Origin: Pseudaestuariivita rosea
GTDB taxonomy: Bacteria; Pseudomonadota; Alphaproteobacteria; Rhodobacterales; Rhodobacteraceae
Assembly (NCBI RefSeq): GCF_017592335.1
Contig: NZ_JACNMP010000005.1
Coordinates: forward strand, 1-64,000
DNA length: 64,000 nt
Reading direction: 5' to 3'
A model generated the notes under the pieces. That model worked only from the letters and a program-made list of their open reading frames with translations, was not told where the DNA came from and searched no databases. Both the position numbers and the translations under genes were made by a program. Of this stretch, positions 43,394-53,551 are shown piece after piece; position 1 is the stretch's first letter; every line of letters starts with the position of its first letter.

Positions 43394-44032
43394 TCACATG
43401 GACAATTGACGCGTCCGGGGATCCCATGTCAGGCCGATATTCATGCTAAGTTTTCTTTGAAAGGTTTTGTTCAGCTTGTGATTGTTTATCGTCTTGCTCC
43501 AGACGTGAACCGGGACCACCGTGCGTTCGCCAAATCCGTCTATGGCGACGAAACTGTCGGTTTTGTGATCCCACACGATATTATTCGGGTGCAGATCGCC
43601 CGCAACGATGCGCAGCTGAAAAATCAGTCTGACAAAATCATTCAGTCGCTCAAGGTGATGATCGGTGAACAGACCCTTGCTTTGCAGTTGGCTCAGTTGC
43701 GGTGCAAGTGACCCGTCATCCGCCGTGATTTTTTCGACGGACAGTCCCAGTCCCTTGGTTGTGCGCACCAATCCGGCTGTCTGAACCAGCGGCAGCCGGG
43801 CCAGGTTGACAGGCGCCATTCTGGCCGCGCGATAGATCGTCGAAATCTCACGCATGTATTCCCAGGTGTAGGGCGGTTTATAGATGCGTTCCCAGAAACT
43901 GCGATCGCGTTCCTTTTGCTGGCGGCGTGGCAGGATGACCTTGATGATCTGAGTCGGATCATTCGGGTGATTATAAATCTCCCGCTTACCCCCTTGGGAA
44001 ATGGGGGGGGCGTTGTCCAGATCGATCAGCAT
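43394..44032 (-). CDS. YrbL-like (PhoP-network) protein
   Basis: 212 residues. GGKREIYNHPNDPTQIIKV, then later YMREISTIYRAAR and IVAGDLHPNNIVWD with VAIDGFGE, is the pattern of the YrbL-PhoP_reg family, a kinase-like fold: the K in IIKV, the HPNN loop in place of the HRDxxxxN loop, and D in place of DFG. In enterobacteria yrbL is a PhoP target; its role here is not known. It may phosphorylate or bind a small molecule. Single gene next to the tRNA, in the chromosome. Confidence 0.8.
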   Translation of the reverse strand: MLIDLDNAPPISQGGKREIYNHPNDPTQIIKVILPRRQQKERDRSFWERIYKPPYTWEYMREISTIYRAARMAPVNLARLPLVQTAGLVRTTKGLGLSVEKITADDGSLAPQLSQLQSKGLFTDHHLERLNDFVRLIFQLRIVAGDLHPNNIVWDHKTDSFVAIDGFGERTVVPVHVWSKTINNHKLNKTFQRKLSMNIGLTWDPRTRQLSM

Positions 44033-44197
44033 TATCTCAAGCTCGCGAAAATCACAAAAGTTACATTAATCTGTTACATTAAGGTTGTTCTGAAAGAATT
44101 TAAAGCGTGCTTGTTAATGATCCATCAGGGCCACAGGCCAGTATGTGACACCCTTAATGCATTAACGTGACGTTTGGGTAAGGTCCGCGGCAGGCTT

Positions 44198-44986
44198 TTA
44201 GGGCAAAACGACGTGGCGGTCGATATAGTCATCAAAGTGGATAACGACCTGATCCGCATCGGCCAGAACGACCGCCATCTGCGCAGGGCCCTCGCGCCGT
44301 TCAAGTTTTGTCGGATCACGGTGCAGTTTGATATTATAGTGACTTCCCGCCAGTGACGAACAGGGAATACCGCGCCGAATAGAGGTCGTTGTCGAATGCA
44401 CGTGCCCTGTGATGATGTGGTGAACTTGCGCATGGGTGGTTAAAACATCCAGCAAGGCATCGCTGTTTTGCAGCAGGTAACGGTCCATGAAGTTATGCAG
44501 CCGGTTGATATGGTGATGGGTCACGACAATGACGGGGCGATCCGCGGCCTCAGCCAGCCGGTCCCTGATCCAGTCCAACTGCTGTGGTTCGATCCGCCCG
44601 GTCACTTCGCCATCCAGCAGGCTGTCGATCAGCAAAATGCGATAGCCGCCAGCATCTATCACCTTATCGACAAAGCCCGTTGGCGCGGCAAGATCGTCGC
44701 CAAAGACCTGCAGAAAGGTATCCCGGTTGTCATGATTGCCCAAAGTCATATGGACAGGGACGGTCAGATCGGCCAGCAGGTCCTCAAGACGCTCATAGGA
44801 TGGGCGGTCACCCAGATCGACCAGATCACCGGCCAGAACGCAAAAATCTGCATCTGAATGCCGATCATTGATCTGATCAATCGCGCGACGCAGACGGTCG
44901 GCCGGATCAAGGCCTGCATAGGTCTGGCCCTCTTGCAGCAGATGCAGATCGCTTAGAACAATAAATTTCAGCATATCAATACCCAT
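44198..44986 (-). CDS. metallophosphoesterase, CpdA-like
   Basis: 262 residues (ATG at 44974 is an alternative start). Two-metal motifs are complete: SDLHL (D-x-H), AGDLVDLGD, LGNHDNRD, VVTHHH, and TGHVHS. This set and the length fit CpdA-type 3',5'-cyclic-AMP phosphodiesterases (class III), though other small phosphodiesters cannot be excluded. Cytosolic, no signal. It lies 3 bases before the end of the BaiN-like gene on the same strand, so both may be co-transcribed. Confidence 0.85.
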   Translation of the reverse strand: MGIDMLKFIVLSDLHLLQEGQTYAGLDPADRLRRAIDQINDRHSDADFCVLAGDLVDLGDRPSYERLEDLLADLTVPVHMTLGNHDNRDTFLQVFGDDLAAPTGFVDKVIDAGGYRILLIDSLLDGEVTGRIEPQQLDWIRDRLAEAADRPVIVVTHHHINRLHNFMDRYLLQNSDALLDVLTTHAQVHHIITGHVHSTTTSIRRGIPCSSLAGSHYNIKLHRDPTKLERREGPAQMAVVLADADQVVIHFDDYIDRHVVLP

Positions 44987-44989
44987 GGT

Positions 44990-46177
44990 TCAAAGGCTTT
45001 CTGCAATGGCCTGCCCCGCGGCCCAACCCGACGACCAGGCCCATTGAAAGTTGTATCCCCCAAGCCAGCCGGTGACGTCAACGACCTCGCCAATGAAGTA
45101 AAGGCCGGGCACCTCTTTCGCCTGCATCGTTTGCGACGATAGCGCATCGGTGCCGACACCGCCCAATGTGACCTCGGCGGTGCGATAGCCCTCGGATCCG
45201 GTTGGGGTCAGTTCCCAATGTGTCAGCAGATCGGCCAGCGCCGCCAAGGCACGATCCGACTGATCCGCCAGATTGCCGTTCAGCATCGACAGATCGACCA
45301 TGTGCTGGGCCAGTCGGGCCGGCAGAATATCGGCCAGCGCCGTCGACAGATTGCGGCGCCCGGCCGTGCTGCGGCGGGTTTTCAGGGCGCTTAAAATATC
45401 CTGGTCCGGCTCCAGATGAACAGAAACCGCATTGGTTTCGCGCCAATAGGAACTGATCTGCAGGATTGACGGCCCGGATAGCCCGCGGTGGGTAAACAGC
45501 AGCCCTTCATCAAAACTGGTTCCGTTACAGGACACGCGCGCAGGTACCGAAAGGCCCGCCAGCGGCTTCAGATCGGCCATGATATCCTGCCCAAAGGTCA
45601 GCGGCACAAGGGCAGGGCGGGTATCGGTCACGGGCAAACCAAATTGCCGCGCAATCTGATAGCCGAAGCCGGTCGCCCCCATCTTGGGAATCGATTTGCC
45701 GCCGCAGGCAATGACCAGATTGCGGCATGTAAGTGTCTGCTGCCCACCGCGTTCAACCACAAGGTCGAAACCACCATCCCGCTGGTGAATGTCCTGAACG
45801 CTGGTCTGCAGCCAAAGTTCGGCCCTGGCCTGCGTCATCTCATCCAGCAGCATCCGGATGATGTCCTTGGCCGAGGTGTCGCAAAACAGCTGCCCCAACG
45901 TCTTTTCGTGATACGGAATGCCATACCGCGCGACCTGATCGATAAAATCCCACTGGGTGTAGCGGCTGAGAGCAGATTTGCAGAAATGCGGGTTTTCAGA
46001 CTGAAAATTCTCAGGCGCGGCATAAAGATTGGTAAAGTTGCACCGTCCGCCACCTGAAATACGTATCTTTTGACCGGCCGCCTTGGCGTGATCAATGACC
46101 AGCGTCCGACCGCCCGAATGCGCGGCACACATCATGCCCGCGGCCCCTGCGCCAATGATCACCGTATCCCAGTCCAT
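44990..46177 (-). CDS. BaiN/HI0933-type flavoprotein
   Basis: 395 residues from the ATG at 46177; the longer frame has no support. N-terminal FAD-binding VIIGAGAAGMMCA, then GQKIRISGGGRCNFTN, which is the signature of the HI0933/BaiN (YhiN) family, and a C-terminal YFIGEVVDVTGWLGGYNFQWAWSSGWAAGQ. The family reduces unsaturated substrates; the native substrate in most bacteria is unknown. Divergent from ftsW with 133 bases between. Confidence 0.9.
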   Translation of the reverse strand: MDWDTVIIGAGAAGMMCAAHSGGRTLVIDHAKAAGQKIRISGGGRCNFTNLYAAPENFQSENPHFCKSALSRYTQWDFIDQVARYGIPYHEKTLGQLFCDTSAKDIIRMLLDEMTQARAELWLQTSVQDIHQRDGGFDLVVERGGQQTLTCRNLVIACGGKSIPKMGATGFGYQIARQFGLPVTDTRPALVPLTFGQDIMADLKPLAGLSVPARVSCNGTSFDEGLLFTHRGLSGPSILQISSYWRETNAVSVHLEPDQDILSALKTRRSTAGRRNLSTALADILPARLAQHMVDLSMLNGNLADQSDRALAALADLLTHWELTPTGSEGYRTAEVTLGGVGTDALSSQTMQAKEVPGLYFIGEVVDVTGWLGGYNFQWAWSSGWAAGQAIAESL

Positions 46178-46310
46178 AGCCCCCGATTGGCGTGAAATGG
46201 CGGTTTTGGCAAGTGCTGCGCTATTTCTCTGGAATCGCAGAAGATTTGCGGGTAATGTCCCAATCAGACCTCGAAAAGAGGCGATATATGAGGCAGTTGA
46301 GCGGTAATCC

Positions 46311-47477
46311 ATGACGGAAATGGTCTATGGCGCGGTTCCCGCGCGGGCAGGGGATCCTATTCTTCCACGCTGGTGGAGGACAATCGATAAGTTGTCGATG
46401 TCCTGTATTCTGATCCTGTTTGGCATCGGCATGTTGCTGGGTCTGGCGGCGTCGCCTCCGCTGGCGGCGAAAAACGGATTTGCACCCTTTCACTATGTCG
46501 AACGTCAGGCGTTTTTCGGCGGGCTGGCGCTGGCCGCGATGTTCTTTACCTCGATGATGACACCCAGCCTTGTGCGGCGACTGGCCGTGCTGGGGTTCAT
46601 CGTGGCGCTGATCGCGGTGATGCTGCTGCCGGTCTTCGGCACGGATTTCGGCAAAGGCGCTGTGCGATGGTATTCGCTAGGCTTTGCGGCACTGCAACCG
46701 TCGGAATTTCTGAAACCCGGCTTTGTAGTCGTCGCCGCCTGGATGATTGCGGCCAGTCAGGAAATCAACGGCCCGCCGGGCAAGATGATGTCCTTTGTCA
46801 TGGCCGTTATCATCGTCGCCTTTCTGGCGATGCAGCCCGATTTTGGCCAGGCCGCACTGGTGCTTTTTGCCTGGGGTATCATGTGGTTTGTTGCAGGTGC
46901 GCCGATGCTGCTTCTGGTTGGTATGGCCCTGCTGGTTCTGTTTGCAGGAACAATCGCCTATAACAACTCGGACCACTTTGCGCGGCGGATCGATGGTTTT
47001 CTGGCGCCCGATGTCGACCCGAACACCCAGCTTGGCTACGCCACCAACGCAATCCGCGAAGGTGGCTTTCTGGGCGTCGGCGTGGGTGAAGGTCAGGTGA
47101 AACAATCGCTGCCCGATGCGCATACCGATTTCATCGTCGCCGTCGCGGCCGAAGAATACGGGCTGATCATGGTTCTTTGCATTATTGCACTTTATGCCAC
47201 GGTTGTCGTGCGGTCTCTGGTTCGGCTGATGCGCGAACGTGATCCCTTTATCCGCCTGGCGGGCACCGGGCTGGTCTGCATGTTCGGCGTTCAGGCGATG
47301 ATCAATATGGGCGTCGCAGTCCGAATGCTGCCGGCCAAGGGCATGACGCTGCCCTTTGTCAGCTATGGCGGATCATCGCTGATTGCAGGCGGAATTGCGG
47401 TCGGTATGCTGCTGGCGTTCACACGCACGCGACCGCAGGGCGAAATCGGTGATATCCTTCTTAGACGAACGCGGTAG
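46311..47477 (+). CDS. ftsW: peptidoglycan glycosyltransferase FtsW
   Basis: 388 residues, about ten membrane segments. SEDS-family signature near the C-terminus: NMGVAVRMLPAKGMTLPFVSYGGSS. Also LGFAALQPSEFLK, MQPDFGQAALV and LPDAHTDFIVAVAAEE, the latter holding the catalytic aspartate. FtsW polymerises septal glycan from lipid II with its partner PBP3. It is followed by murG with a 9-base gap. Upstream one would expect murD in this class; a divergent flavoprotein gene stands there instead. Confidence 0.96.
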   Translation: MTEMVYGAVPARAGDPILPRWWRTIDKLSMSCILILFGIGMLLGLAASPPLAAKNGFAPFHYVERQAFFGGLALAAMFFTSMMTPSLVRRLAVLGFIVALIAVMLLPVFGTDFGKGAVRWYSLGFAALQPSEFLKPGFVVVAAWMIAASQEINGPPGKMMSFVMAVIIVAFLAMQPDFGQAALVLFAWGIMWFVAGAPMLLLVGMALLVLFAGTIAYNNSDHFARRIDGFLAPDVDPNTQLGYATNAIREGGFLGVGVGEGQVKQSLPDAHTDFIVAVAAEEYGLIMVLCIIALYATVVVRSLVRLMRERDPFIRLAGTGLVCMFGVQAMINMGVAVRMLPAKGMTLPFVSYGGSSLIAGGIAVGMLLAFTRTRPQGEIGDILLRRTR

Positions 47478-47486
47478 GGGGATATC

Positions 47487-48593
47487 ATGAATAACAAGCC
47501 ACTTCTGGTGATGGCCGCAGGTGGAACGGGCGGTCATATGTTCCCGGCGCAGGCCCTGGCCGAACAGATGCTGGCGCGGGGCTGGCGGGTGAAATTGTCG
47601 ACCGATGCCCGCGGCGCGCGCTATATCGGCGGCTTTCCTGACGCGGTTGAGATCGAACAGATTTCCAGCGCTACCTTTGCCCGCGGCGGCATTTTCGCGA
47701 AACTGCTGGTGCCTTTTCGAATTTTCGGTGGTGTGATCAGCGCCACAGTGCAAATGATGACGGATCGCCCGACCGTGGTGGTCGGCTTTGGCGGTTACCC
47801 CAGCATCCCTGCGCTATCGGCGGCCTTGCTTCTGCGGCGCCCCCGGATGATCCATGAACAAAACGGTGTTCTGGGCCGCGTCAACCAATTGTTTGCCAAG
47901 CGCGTCGATGCGGTGGCCTGCGGCACCTGGCCCACGAAAATGCCAGCGGGTGTGCGGGCCTTTCACACCGGCAATCCTGTTCGCGGTGCTGTGCTGGATC
48001 GGGCCGAAGCGCCTTATATTCCGCCCGGTGACTACCCGATCAGCCTGCTGGTCATTGGTGGATCGCAGGGCGCGCGGATCCTGTCTGATATCGTGCCCGA
48101 GGCGATTGCCAGTCTGCCGGGCGATATCCTGGGCAACCTGCGTGTCTCGCATCAGGCGCGGGACGAAGACGGCGAACGCGTCACGCAATTCTATGCAAAT
48201 CAGGGCATCAGCGCCGACGTTCAGCCCTTTTTCACCGATGTGCCAAGCCGCATGGCGGACGCGCAACTTGTGATCAGCCGCGCAGGCGCGTCATCTGTTG
48301 CCGATATCAGCGTGATCGGGCGGCCTTCGATCCTCATACCACTGGCCTCAGCCATCCGTGACGAACAAACCGCAAACGCCCGCGCATTGGTCGATGCGCA
48401 AGCGGCGGTTCTGATCCCGGAAAGCAAGCTGACGGTTGAAACACTGGCCGAAAATATCACAGCCATCCTGACCCAGGGCAAGGCCGCTGTTGCCATGGCG
48501 CACGGGGCTGTTTCGGTCTCGAAACCTGACGCAACGGGTGCCCTTGTGGACATTGTCGAAGAACTGGCACAAAAGACAGGATACGAAAAATGA
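47487..48593 (+). CDS. murG: MurG N-acetylglucosaminyltransferase
   Basis: 368 residues. [19 protein letters not shown] is the N-terminal G-loop; [16 protein letters not shown] and [15 protein letters not shown] are family motifs; [23 protein letters not shown] is the UDP-GlcNAc-binding part. It turns lipid I into lipid II on the inner face of the membrane. Its stop lies just before murC (frame overlap at 48590-48593 with a possible early start). Confidence 0.96.
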   Translation: MNNKPLLVMAAGGTGGHMFPAQALAEQMLARGWRVKLSTDARGARYIGGFPDAVEIEQISSATFARGGIFAKLLVPFRIFGGVISATVQMMTDRPTVVVGFGGYPSIPALSAALLLRRPRMIHEQNGVLGRVNQLFAKRVDAVACGTWPTKMPAGVRAFHTGNPVRGAVLDRAEAPYIPPGDYPISLLVIGGSQGARILSDIVPEAIASLPGDILGNLRVSHQARDEDGERVTQFYANQGISADVQPFFTDVPSRMADAQLVISRAGASSVADISVIGRPSILIPLASAIRDEQTANARALVDAQAAVLIPESKLTVETLAENITAILTQGKAAVAMAHGAVSVSKPDATGALVDIVEELAQKTGYEK

Positions 48594-48610
48594 TGGACGG
48601 CGGGGCACTG

Positions 48611-50008
48611 ATGAACGCGGCGACGAAACTTCCAACCGAGATGGGGCCGATCCACTTTGTGGGCATCGGCGGCATCGGCATGTCGGGCATCGCCGAGGTG
48701 CTGTTGAACCACGGCTACCGCGTTCAGGGTTCTGACCTAAAAGCTACGAAGATCACCGAACGGCTGACGGCCCTTGGGGCGAGGGTTTTCGAAGGCCAAC
48801 GGGCGGAAAATCTGGACGGCGCTGAGGTTGTCGTGATCTCAAGCGCGATCAAGTCGGGCAACGCCGAACTGGATGAAGCACGCCTGAAGGGCCTGCCTGT
48901 CGTCCGCCGGGCCGAGATGCTGGCCGAACTGATGCGCCTGAAATCGAACATCGCCGTCGCCGGCACCCACGGCAAAACGACGACCACAACAATGGTCGCA
49001 ACCCTGCTGGATCACGGCGGGATCGATCCTACGGTGATCAACGGCGGCATCATCCACGCCTATGGCTCGAACGCGCGGATGGGGCAGGGCGAATGGATGG
49101 TGGTTGAGGCCGACGAAAGCGACGGTACCTTCAACCGCCTGCCCGCGACGATTGCGATTGTCACCAATATCGACCCTGAACATATGGAACACTGGGGCGA
49201 TTTCGACACGCTGCGTCAGGGGTTTCTGGATTTTGTCTCAAACATTCCGTTTTACGGGCTGGCGATCTGCTGCACCGATCACCCTGAGGTCCAGTCGCTG
49301 GTCGGCAAGATCACTGACCGCCGTGTCGTGACCTTTGGATTTAACGCGCAGGCCGATGTCCGGGCTGTGAACCTGACCTATAAGGCCGGTGTGGCCCATT
49401 TCGACATTGCACTGCAGGGCGAAGATAAGGTGATCGAGGGCTGCAGCCTGCCGATGCCCGGTGACCATAATGTGTCCAATGCCCTGGCCGCTGTCGCCGT
49501 GGCGCGGCATCTGGGCATGAAAACTTCTGAGATCCGCGAAGCGCTGGCCCATTTCAAAGGCGTCAATCGCCGCTTTACCAAGGTGGGCGAGGTCGACGGT
49601 GTGACGATCATCGACGACTATGGCCACCACCCGGTTGAGATCGCCGCCGTCCTGAAAGCGGCCCGTCAGGCCAGCGAAGGCCGCGTGATTGCGGTGCACC
49701 AACCGCATCGCTACAGCCGGTTGTCATCGCTGTTCGAAGATTTCTGCGCCTGTTTCAACGACGCCGATGTCGTGGCCATTGCCGAGGTCTTTGCCGCCGG
49801 TGAAGACCCCATCGAAGGCGCCAGCCGCGATGACCTTGTCTCGGGCCTGATCCGCCACGGCCACCGCCACGCCCGCGCCATCGTCAGCGAAGACGATCTG
49901 GAACGCCTTGTCCGCGAACAGGCCCGCCCGGGTGACATCGTCGTCTGCCTGGGTGCCGGCACGATCAGCGCATGGGCGAATGGGCTGCCAGAGCGGTTAA
50001 AGGTATAG
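48611..50008 (+). CDS. murC: UDP-MurNAc--L-alanine ligase
   Basis: 465 residues from the ATG at 48611 (MNAATKLP); an ATG at 48590 overlapping the murG stop is in frame, but the shorter form fits the family better. [19 protein letters not shown] is the N-terminal UDP-binding loop, [12 protein letters not shown] the ATP loop, [10 protein letters not shown] and [10 protein letters not shown] the Mur ligase central motifs, and [19 protein letters not shown] the C-terminal ones. It adds L-Ala to UDP-MurNAc. In relatives murB, ddl and ftsQAZ follow; here the cluster stops. Confidence 0.96.
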   Translation: MNAATKLPTEMGPIHFVGIGGIGMSGIAEVLLNHGYRVQGSDLKATKITERLTALGARVFEGQRAENLDGAEVVVISSAIKSGNAELDEARLKGLPVVRRAEMLAELMRLKSNIAVAGTHGKTTTTTMVATLLDHGGIDPTVINGGIIHAYGSNARMGQGEWMVVEADESDGTFNRLPATIAIVTNIDPEHMEHWGDFDTLRQGFLDFVSNIPFYGLAICCTDHPEVQSLVGKITDRRVVTFGFNAQADVRAVNLTYKAGVAHFDIALQGEDKVIEGCSLPMPGDHNVSNALAAVAVARHLGMKTSEIREALAHFKGVNRRFTKVGEVDGVTIIDDYGHHPVEIAAVLKAARQASEGRVIAVHQPHRYSRLSSLFEDFCACFNDADVVAIAEVFAAGEDPIEGASRDDLVSGLIRHGHRHARAIVSEDDLERLVREQARPGDIVVCLGAGTISAWANGLPERLKV

Positions 50009-50093
50009 GTCTATCGCCTGGCCAGGTCATTAATTGATCTTAGCCAGACGTTTTCCGCGTCTCAGTGGATAGACAATGGCTGGATGCAGACCA

Positions 50094-50942
50094 TTAAACG
50101 CTGAAGCCCTTCTTAATCTTTTTATTTTCAATCACCCACTGCTGGCCTGTCGCATCAACAGCTGCAAATCTCGATAGCATGTCACTATTATTGGGATAAA
50201 CATCCAAAGCAGCTGTCAACCACGCCTCTACGATTTCATTATGCGGCATACGTGCGTTATCCACTTTTGCGAAAAAACCCTTATCACCCTTTAAAACGTT
50301 GTCGACGATCCCTAGGTCTGTCATTCTGCGAAAACCGATCATTGCAGTTGAGTAAATTGCCGAAGAGGTGGCAGGAATAATAGGCGGTTCTTCAAGTGCA
50401 AATTGTGGCTTCTCTGTACTGTTTGTTCGTACCGTAGGAGGCTGGATAATAAATTTCCCAATGCTTCTTTTAGGGGCTAAGTCCGCAATCTTTGTACCAT
50501 TAAAAAGACTCATCAGCTTTCTAGCGCGACTCTCATCCACGAGTGTGTTGCATCCACCCCAAAGTATAACCTTGGCAGTTGTGTAAAGGTTGAAGTCTTT
50601 AGAGTATTTGCGAAAATTATAGCTATCTAGCCCTACAACGATTTTGGTTTTATCATCACTGGTAAAATAAACACCGGCATCGTTATAAAGGGACCTCTTA
50701 TACATGGCATGATTGTATAATACGTCTTCATGCCACGGGCTTCCATTGGCAAACTGATAATCTGAAAAGTGACCACCGAAATAAAGCCAATTGCCTTGGG
50801 ATGTGAAAAAAGACTTCATCGCTTTCATGGACGGTTTGGGAAGACGTATCGATACACTGCATGTCATGCCAAGTTTTTGGCAACCCTCTTCCCATGTTAC
50901 TGCATCGCGGCGTGTGCCAAGACATAAAGTTGAATATTTCAT
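50094..50942 (-). CDS. unknown protein, possible caspase-like fold
   Basis: 282 residues from the ATG at 50942 (GGGAT nearby); a TTG at 51011 with AGGAA is also possible. The pattern NWLYFGGHFSD (H58) and, 73 residues later, KVILWGGCNTLVDESRA (C131) recalls the His and Cys of clan CD (caspase-like) peptidases, where each follows a hydrophobic strand. The C-terminal half is unlike anything I know. The gene is far more AT-rich than its neighbours and stands where murB would be expected, so it was probably acquired. Peptidase activity is inference. Confidence 0.6.
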   Translation of the reverse strand: MKYSTLCLGTRRDAVTWEEGCQKLGMTCSVSIRLPKPSMKAMKSFFTSQGNWLYFGGHFSDYQFANGSPWHEDVLYNHAMYKRSLYNDAGVYFTSDDKTKIVVGLDSYNFRKYSKDFNLYTTAKVILWGGCNTLVDESRARKLMSLFNGTKIADLAPKRSIGKFIIQPPTVRTNSTEKPQFALEEPPIIPATSSAIYSTAMIGFRRMTDLGIVDNVLKGDKGFFAKVDNARMPHNEIVEAWLTAALDVYPNNSDMLSRFAAVDATGQQWVIENKKIKKGFSV

Positions 50943-51131
50943 TTGGCTAATCCCATGATTTATTTTCGATTTAGATGTTTGTATAAAAACTTGGTATTTT
51001 GTTATTTTCAAAATTCCTGAATTGCAAATCGTATCTATGGAAATGCGAACTAGCTTATGTTTGATTTTTCAGTGTAGAGACGGATAGTGCCGAAGTATTC
51101 ATCTTAGCGTTAAGGAAACTGTGCAAAAAGA

Positions 51132-52037
51132 TCACGCCCGCTGCAGTTTCACCGCCTCAGTACGTGCCAGTCGGATCAGATGCGCCATGAAGGGCTTCGT
51201 CGTCTCATCCGTTCGTGTTGCTGCGTACAGCCGGCGGGTGATACCATCAGCAGTCAGTGGGCGGGTCACATAATCTGAATTATACTTCACCTCGCGCACC
51301 ACCCAGTCGGGCAGAACCGCCACGCCGCGGTTCGAAGCCACCAGCAACAAAATCACCGCCGTCAATTCAACCTGACGGATCGCAGCCGGTTCGATCCGCG
51401 CGGGCATCAGAAGCTGACTGAACACATCCAGCCGCGCCCGATCTACCGGATAAGTGATCAATGTCTGACCGATAAAGTCCCGTGCCTCGACATGGCTCTT
51501 CTGCGCCAGAGGGTGCTGGCTGGAGGCGACAAAAACCGGCGAGTAATCAAAAAGGGGTGTGAAATCCACCCCCTGCAAATCCTCGGGGTCCGAGGATACA
51601 ACCAGATCGACCTTTTCCCGTTGCAGCGCGGGCAGGGCATCAAAGGCCAGACCGGGCAGAATATCCACGTCGACATCCGGCCAGGCCTTGCGGAATTCCT
51701 CCAAAACCGGAAACAGCCATTCAAAGCAGGCGTGGCATTCAATCGCGATATGCAGCCGTCCTGATTTGCCCGACTGAAGCCCCGCAAAGTCGGCCTCAAG
51801 TGCGGCCATCTCGGGCAGGATCCGCTCGGCTGCGGCCAACAGCTTCATGCCTGCCGCCGACAGTTTCAGCGGCTTTGACCGGCGCACGAAAAGCTCAACG
51901 CCCGCCTGTTCCTCAATCCCCTTCACCTGATGGCTCAGCGCCGACTGCGTGATGTTCAACTGTTCGGCCGCCTTGGCCAGACCGCCCGTGTCATGAATGG
52001 CCTTTATTGTGCGCAGGTGACGGAACTCAATATGCAT
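51132..52037 (-). CDS. metR: LysR-family regulator, MetR-like
   Basis: 301 residues from the ATG at 52037. HTH: IKAIHDTGGLAKAAEQLNITQSALSHQVKGIEEQ. Effector domain with HIAIECHACFEWLFPVLEEF, a segment that is characteristic of MetR, which senses homocysteine. It is divergent from metF with 98 bases between. MetR activates methionine genes in this setting. The upstream extension of the ORF lies in metF and is not coding. Confidence 0.9.
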   Translation of the reverse strand: MHIEFRHLRTIKAIHDTGGLAKAAEQLNITQSALSHQVKGIEEQAGVELFVRRSKPLKLSAAGMKLLAAAERILPEMAALEADFAGLQSGKSGRLHIAIECHACFEWLFPVLEEFRKAWPDVDVDILPGLAFDALPALQREKVDLVVSSDPEDLQGVDFTPLFDYSPVFVASSQHPLAQKSHVEARDFIGQTLITYPVDRARLDVFSQLLMPARIEPAAIRQVELTAVILLLVASNRGVAVLPDWVVREVKYNSDYVTRPLTADGITRRLYAATRTDETTKPFMAHLIRLARTEAVKLQRA

Positions 52038-52071
52038 ATCTGCGTTCGACTCATAGTTATCTTGAGAATTA

Positions 52072-52084
52072 TGAGGTTGTTTCA
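52072..52084. promoter_or_regulatory. candidate MetR site
   Basis: TGAGGTTGTTTCA resembles the MetR consensus TGAA-N5-TTCA (one mismatch). It lies between the divergent metR and metF. A longer inverted repeat, CTCATA to TATGAG (52050-52075), overlaps it. Position supports dual control of both genes. Confidence 0.45.
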
Positions 52085-52135
52085 TCTTTGCCCAGATGCG
52101 ACAAGAGCGAAACCAAAAACGACTGGATCCAGCAG

Positions 52136-52999
52136 ATGCGCCCGCAGATATCGTTCGAATTCTTCCCGCCGAAATCGCTTGAGGCCTCATTCCGGCTTTG
52201 GGATACCGTGCAAACCTTGTCGCCCTTACAGCCTGAGTTTGTATCGGTGACCTACGGCGCCGGGGGCACGACCCGCAAACTGACGCATGAAGCGGTGGAT
52301 GCCATTCACAAAACCAGCGGCCTGAATGTGGCGGCACACTTGACCTGTGTTGATGCAACACGCGCTGAAACCCTTGAAATCGCTGAAAGTTATGCCGCAT
52401 CCGGTGTCACCGATCTGGTGGCGTTGCGGGGCGATCCGCCCAAGGGCAGCGGGCAGTTTACGGCACATCCGGAAGGCTTTGCTAATTCCTGTGAACTGAT
52501 CGAGGCCCTGGCCCAGACCGGAAAATTCAACATCCGTGTCGGTGCCTATCCCGAAGCCCACCCCGAGGCCGCCAGCACCCAGGCCGATGTCGATTGGCTG
52601 AAGCGCAAGGTCGACGCGGGTGCCCATTCGGCCATCACGCAGTTTTTCTTTGAGGCCGACACATTCTTCCGATTCCGCGATGCCTGCGACAAGGCGGGCA
52701 TCACCGCGCCAATCCTGCCGGGCATTCTGCCCATTGAAAACTGGAAAGGTGCGCGAAAATTTGCCCAGTCCTGCGGCACCAGTATCCCGCAGTGGTTGGA
52801 TGAAGCCTTTGAAAAGGCTGAACGCGATGACAGGCAAGATTTGCTGGCCACGGCCATCTGCACGGAACTGTGCAGCGACCTGTTGGACGGCGGTGTGGAA
52901 CATCTGCATTTCTACACGCTCAATCGTCCCGAGCTGACGCGCGATGTCTGTCACGCCCTGGGTGTCACACCGGAAGTGCGTCTGGAAAACGTCGCATAA
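52136..52999 (+). CDS. metF: methylenetetrahydrofolate reductase
   Basis: 287 residues from the ATG at 52136. ISFEFFPPKS is the N-terminal signature; FVSVTYGAGGTTR, THLTCV-like AHLTCVDATR, DLVALRGDPPKG and GAHSAITQFFFEADTFFRFRD are all conserved, as is GILPI. FAD enzyme that makes 5-methyl-THF for methionine synthesis. No regulatory C-terminal domain, as in bacteria. Under MetR, the divergent neighbour. Confidence 0.95.
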   Translation: MRPQISFEFFPPKSLEASFRLWDTVQTLSPLQPEFVSVTYGAGGTTRKLTHEAVDAIHKTSGLNVAAHLTCVDATRAETLEIAESYAASGVTDLVALRGDPPKGSGQFTAHPEGFANSCELIEALAQTGKFNIRVGAYPEAHPEAASTQADVDWLKRKVDAGAHSAITQFFFEADTFFRFRDACDKAGITAPILPGILPIENWKGARKFAQSCGTSIPQWLDEAFEKAERDDRQDLLATAICTELCSDLLDGGVEHLHFYTLNRPELTRDVCHALGVTPEVRLENVA

Positions 53000-53038
53000 G
53001 GCACATAGTCTCTGCCTGAAACCAAGGCGGAGACACCC

Positions 53039-53527
53039 ATGCTGAAAGCCCAAACACCCCAGGACCTTGCCAGTCGCGAAACGCTTTTGTCTATGTCGGG
53101 GCTTGAGGCGATGCAGGCCTTTCGTGACGGCACGCTGCCCGGCCCGCCGATTGCCCATCTGATGGGCTATGCCATCCACACTGTTGAACCGGGCCACGTC
53201 ACCTTTCGCGGGACACCTGGCTTCGATGTGTTGAACCCGATGGGCACCGTTCACGGTGGCTGGTACGGCACGCTTCTTGACAGTTCCATGGCCTGCGCCG
53301 TGATGACGACGGTGCCCAAGGGGTCGATCTACACAACCATGGAATACAAGATCAACATCGTCCGCAGCATCCCCTTGGGCACGGAAATCGAAAGCAGCGG
53401 GGTCGTCAGCCACGCAGGCCGTTCCAGCGGTATCGCCACAGGCGAAATTCGTGGAGTTGAGGATGGAAAGCTTTATGCCACAGGGTCAACCACTTGTATT
53501 ATAATGAAGATAGATGAGGGCAGCTAG
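53039..53527 (+). CDS. PaaI-type hotdog thioesterase
   Basis: 162 residues. Hotdog fold: NPMGTVHGGWYGTLLDSSMACAVMT holds the usual Asn-x-x-Gly-x-x-HGG motif and the acidic residue, and YTTMEYKINIVRSIP the following strand. PaaI-type enzymes hydrolyse acyl- or aryl-CoA. It begins 39 bases after metF on the same strand; co-transcription is possible, with no evident functional link. Confidence 0.88.
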   Translation: MLKAQTPQDLASRETLLSMSGLEAMQAFRDGTLPGPPIAHLMGYAIHTVEPGHVTFRGTPGFDVLNPMGTVHGGWYGTLLDSSMACAVMTTVPKGSIYTTMEYKINIVRSIPLGTEIESSGVVSHAGRSSGIATGEIRGVEDGKLYATGSTTCIIMKIDEGS

Positions 53528-53551
53528 CGCTGGCGACCTTACTGTAAATGA

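Noticed and set aside
43310-43711. 133-codon plus ORF opposite the YrbL-like gene
   Set aside because: Antisense shadow; the minus frame has the kinase-like motifs.
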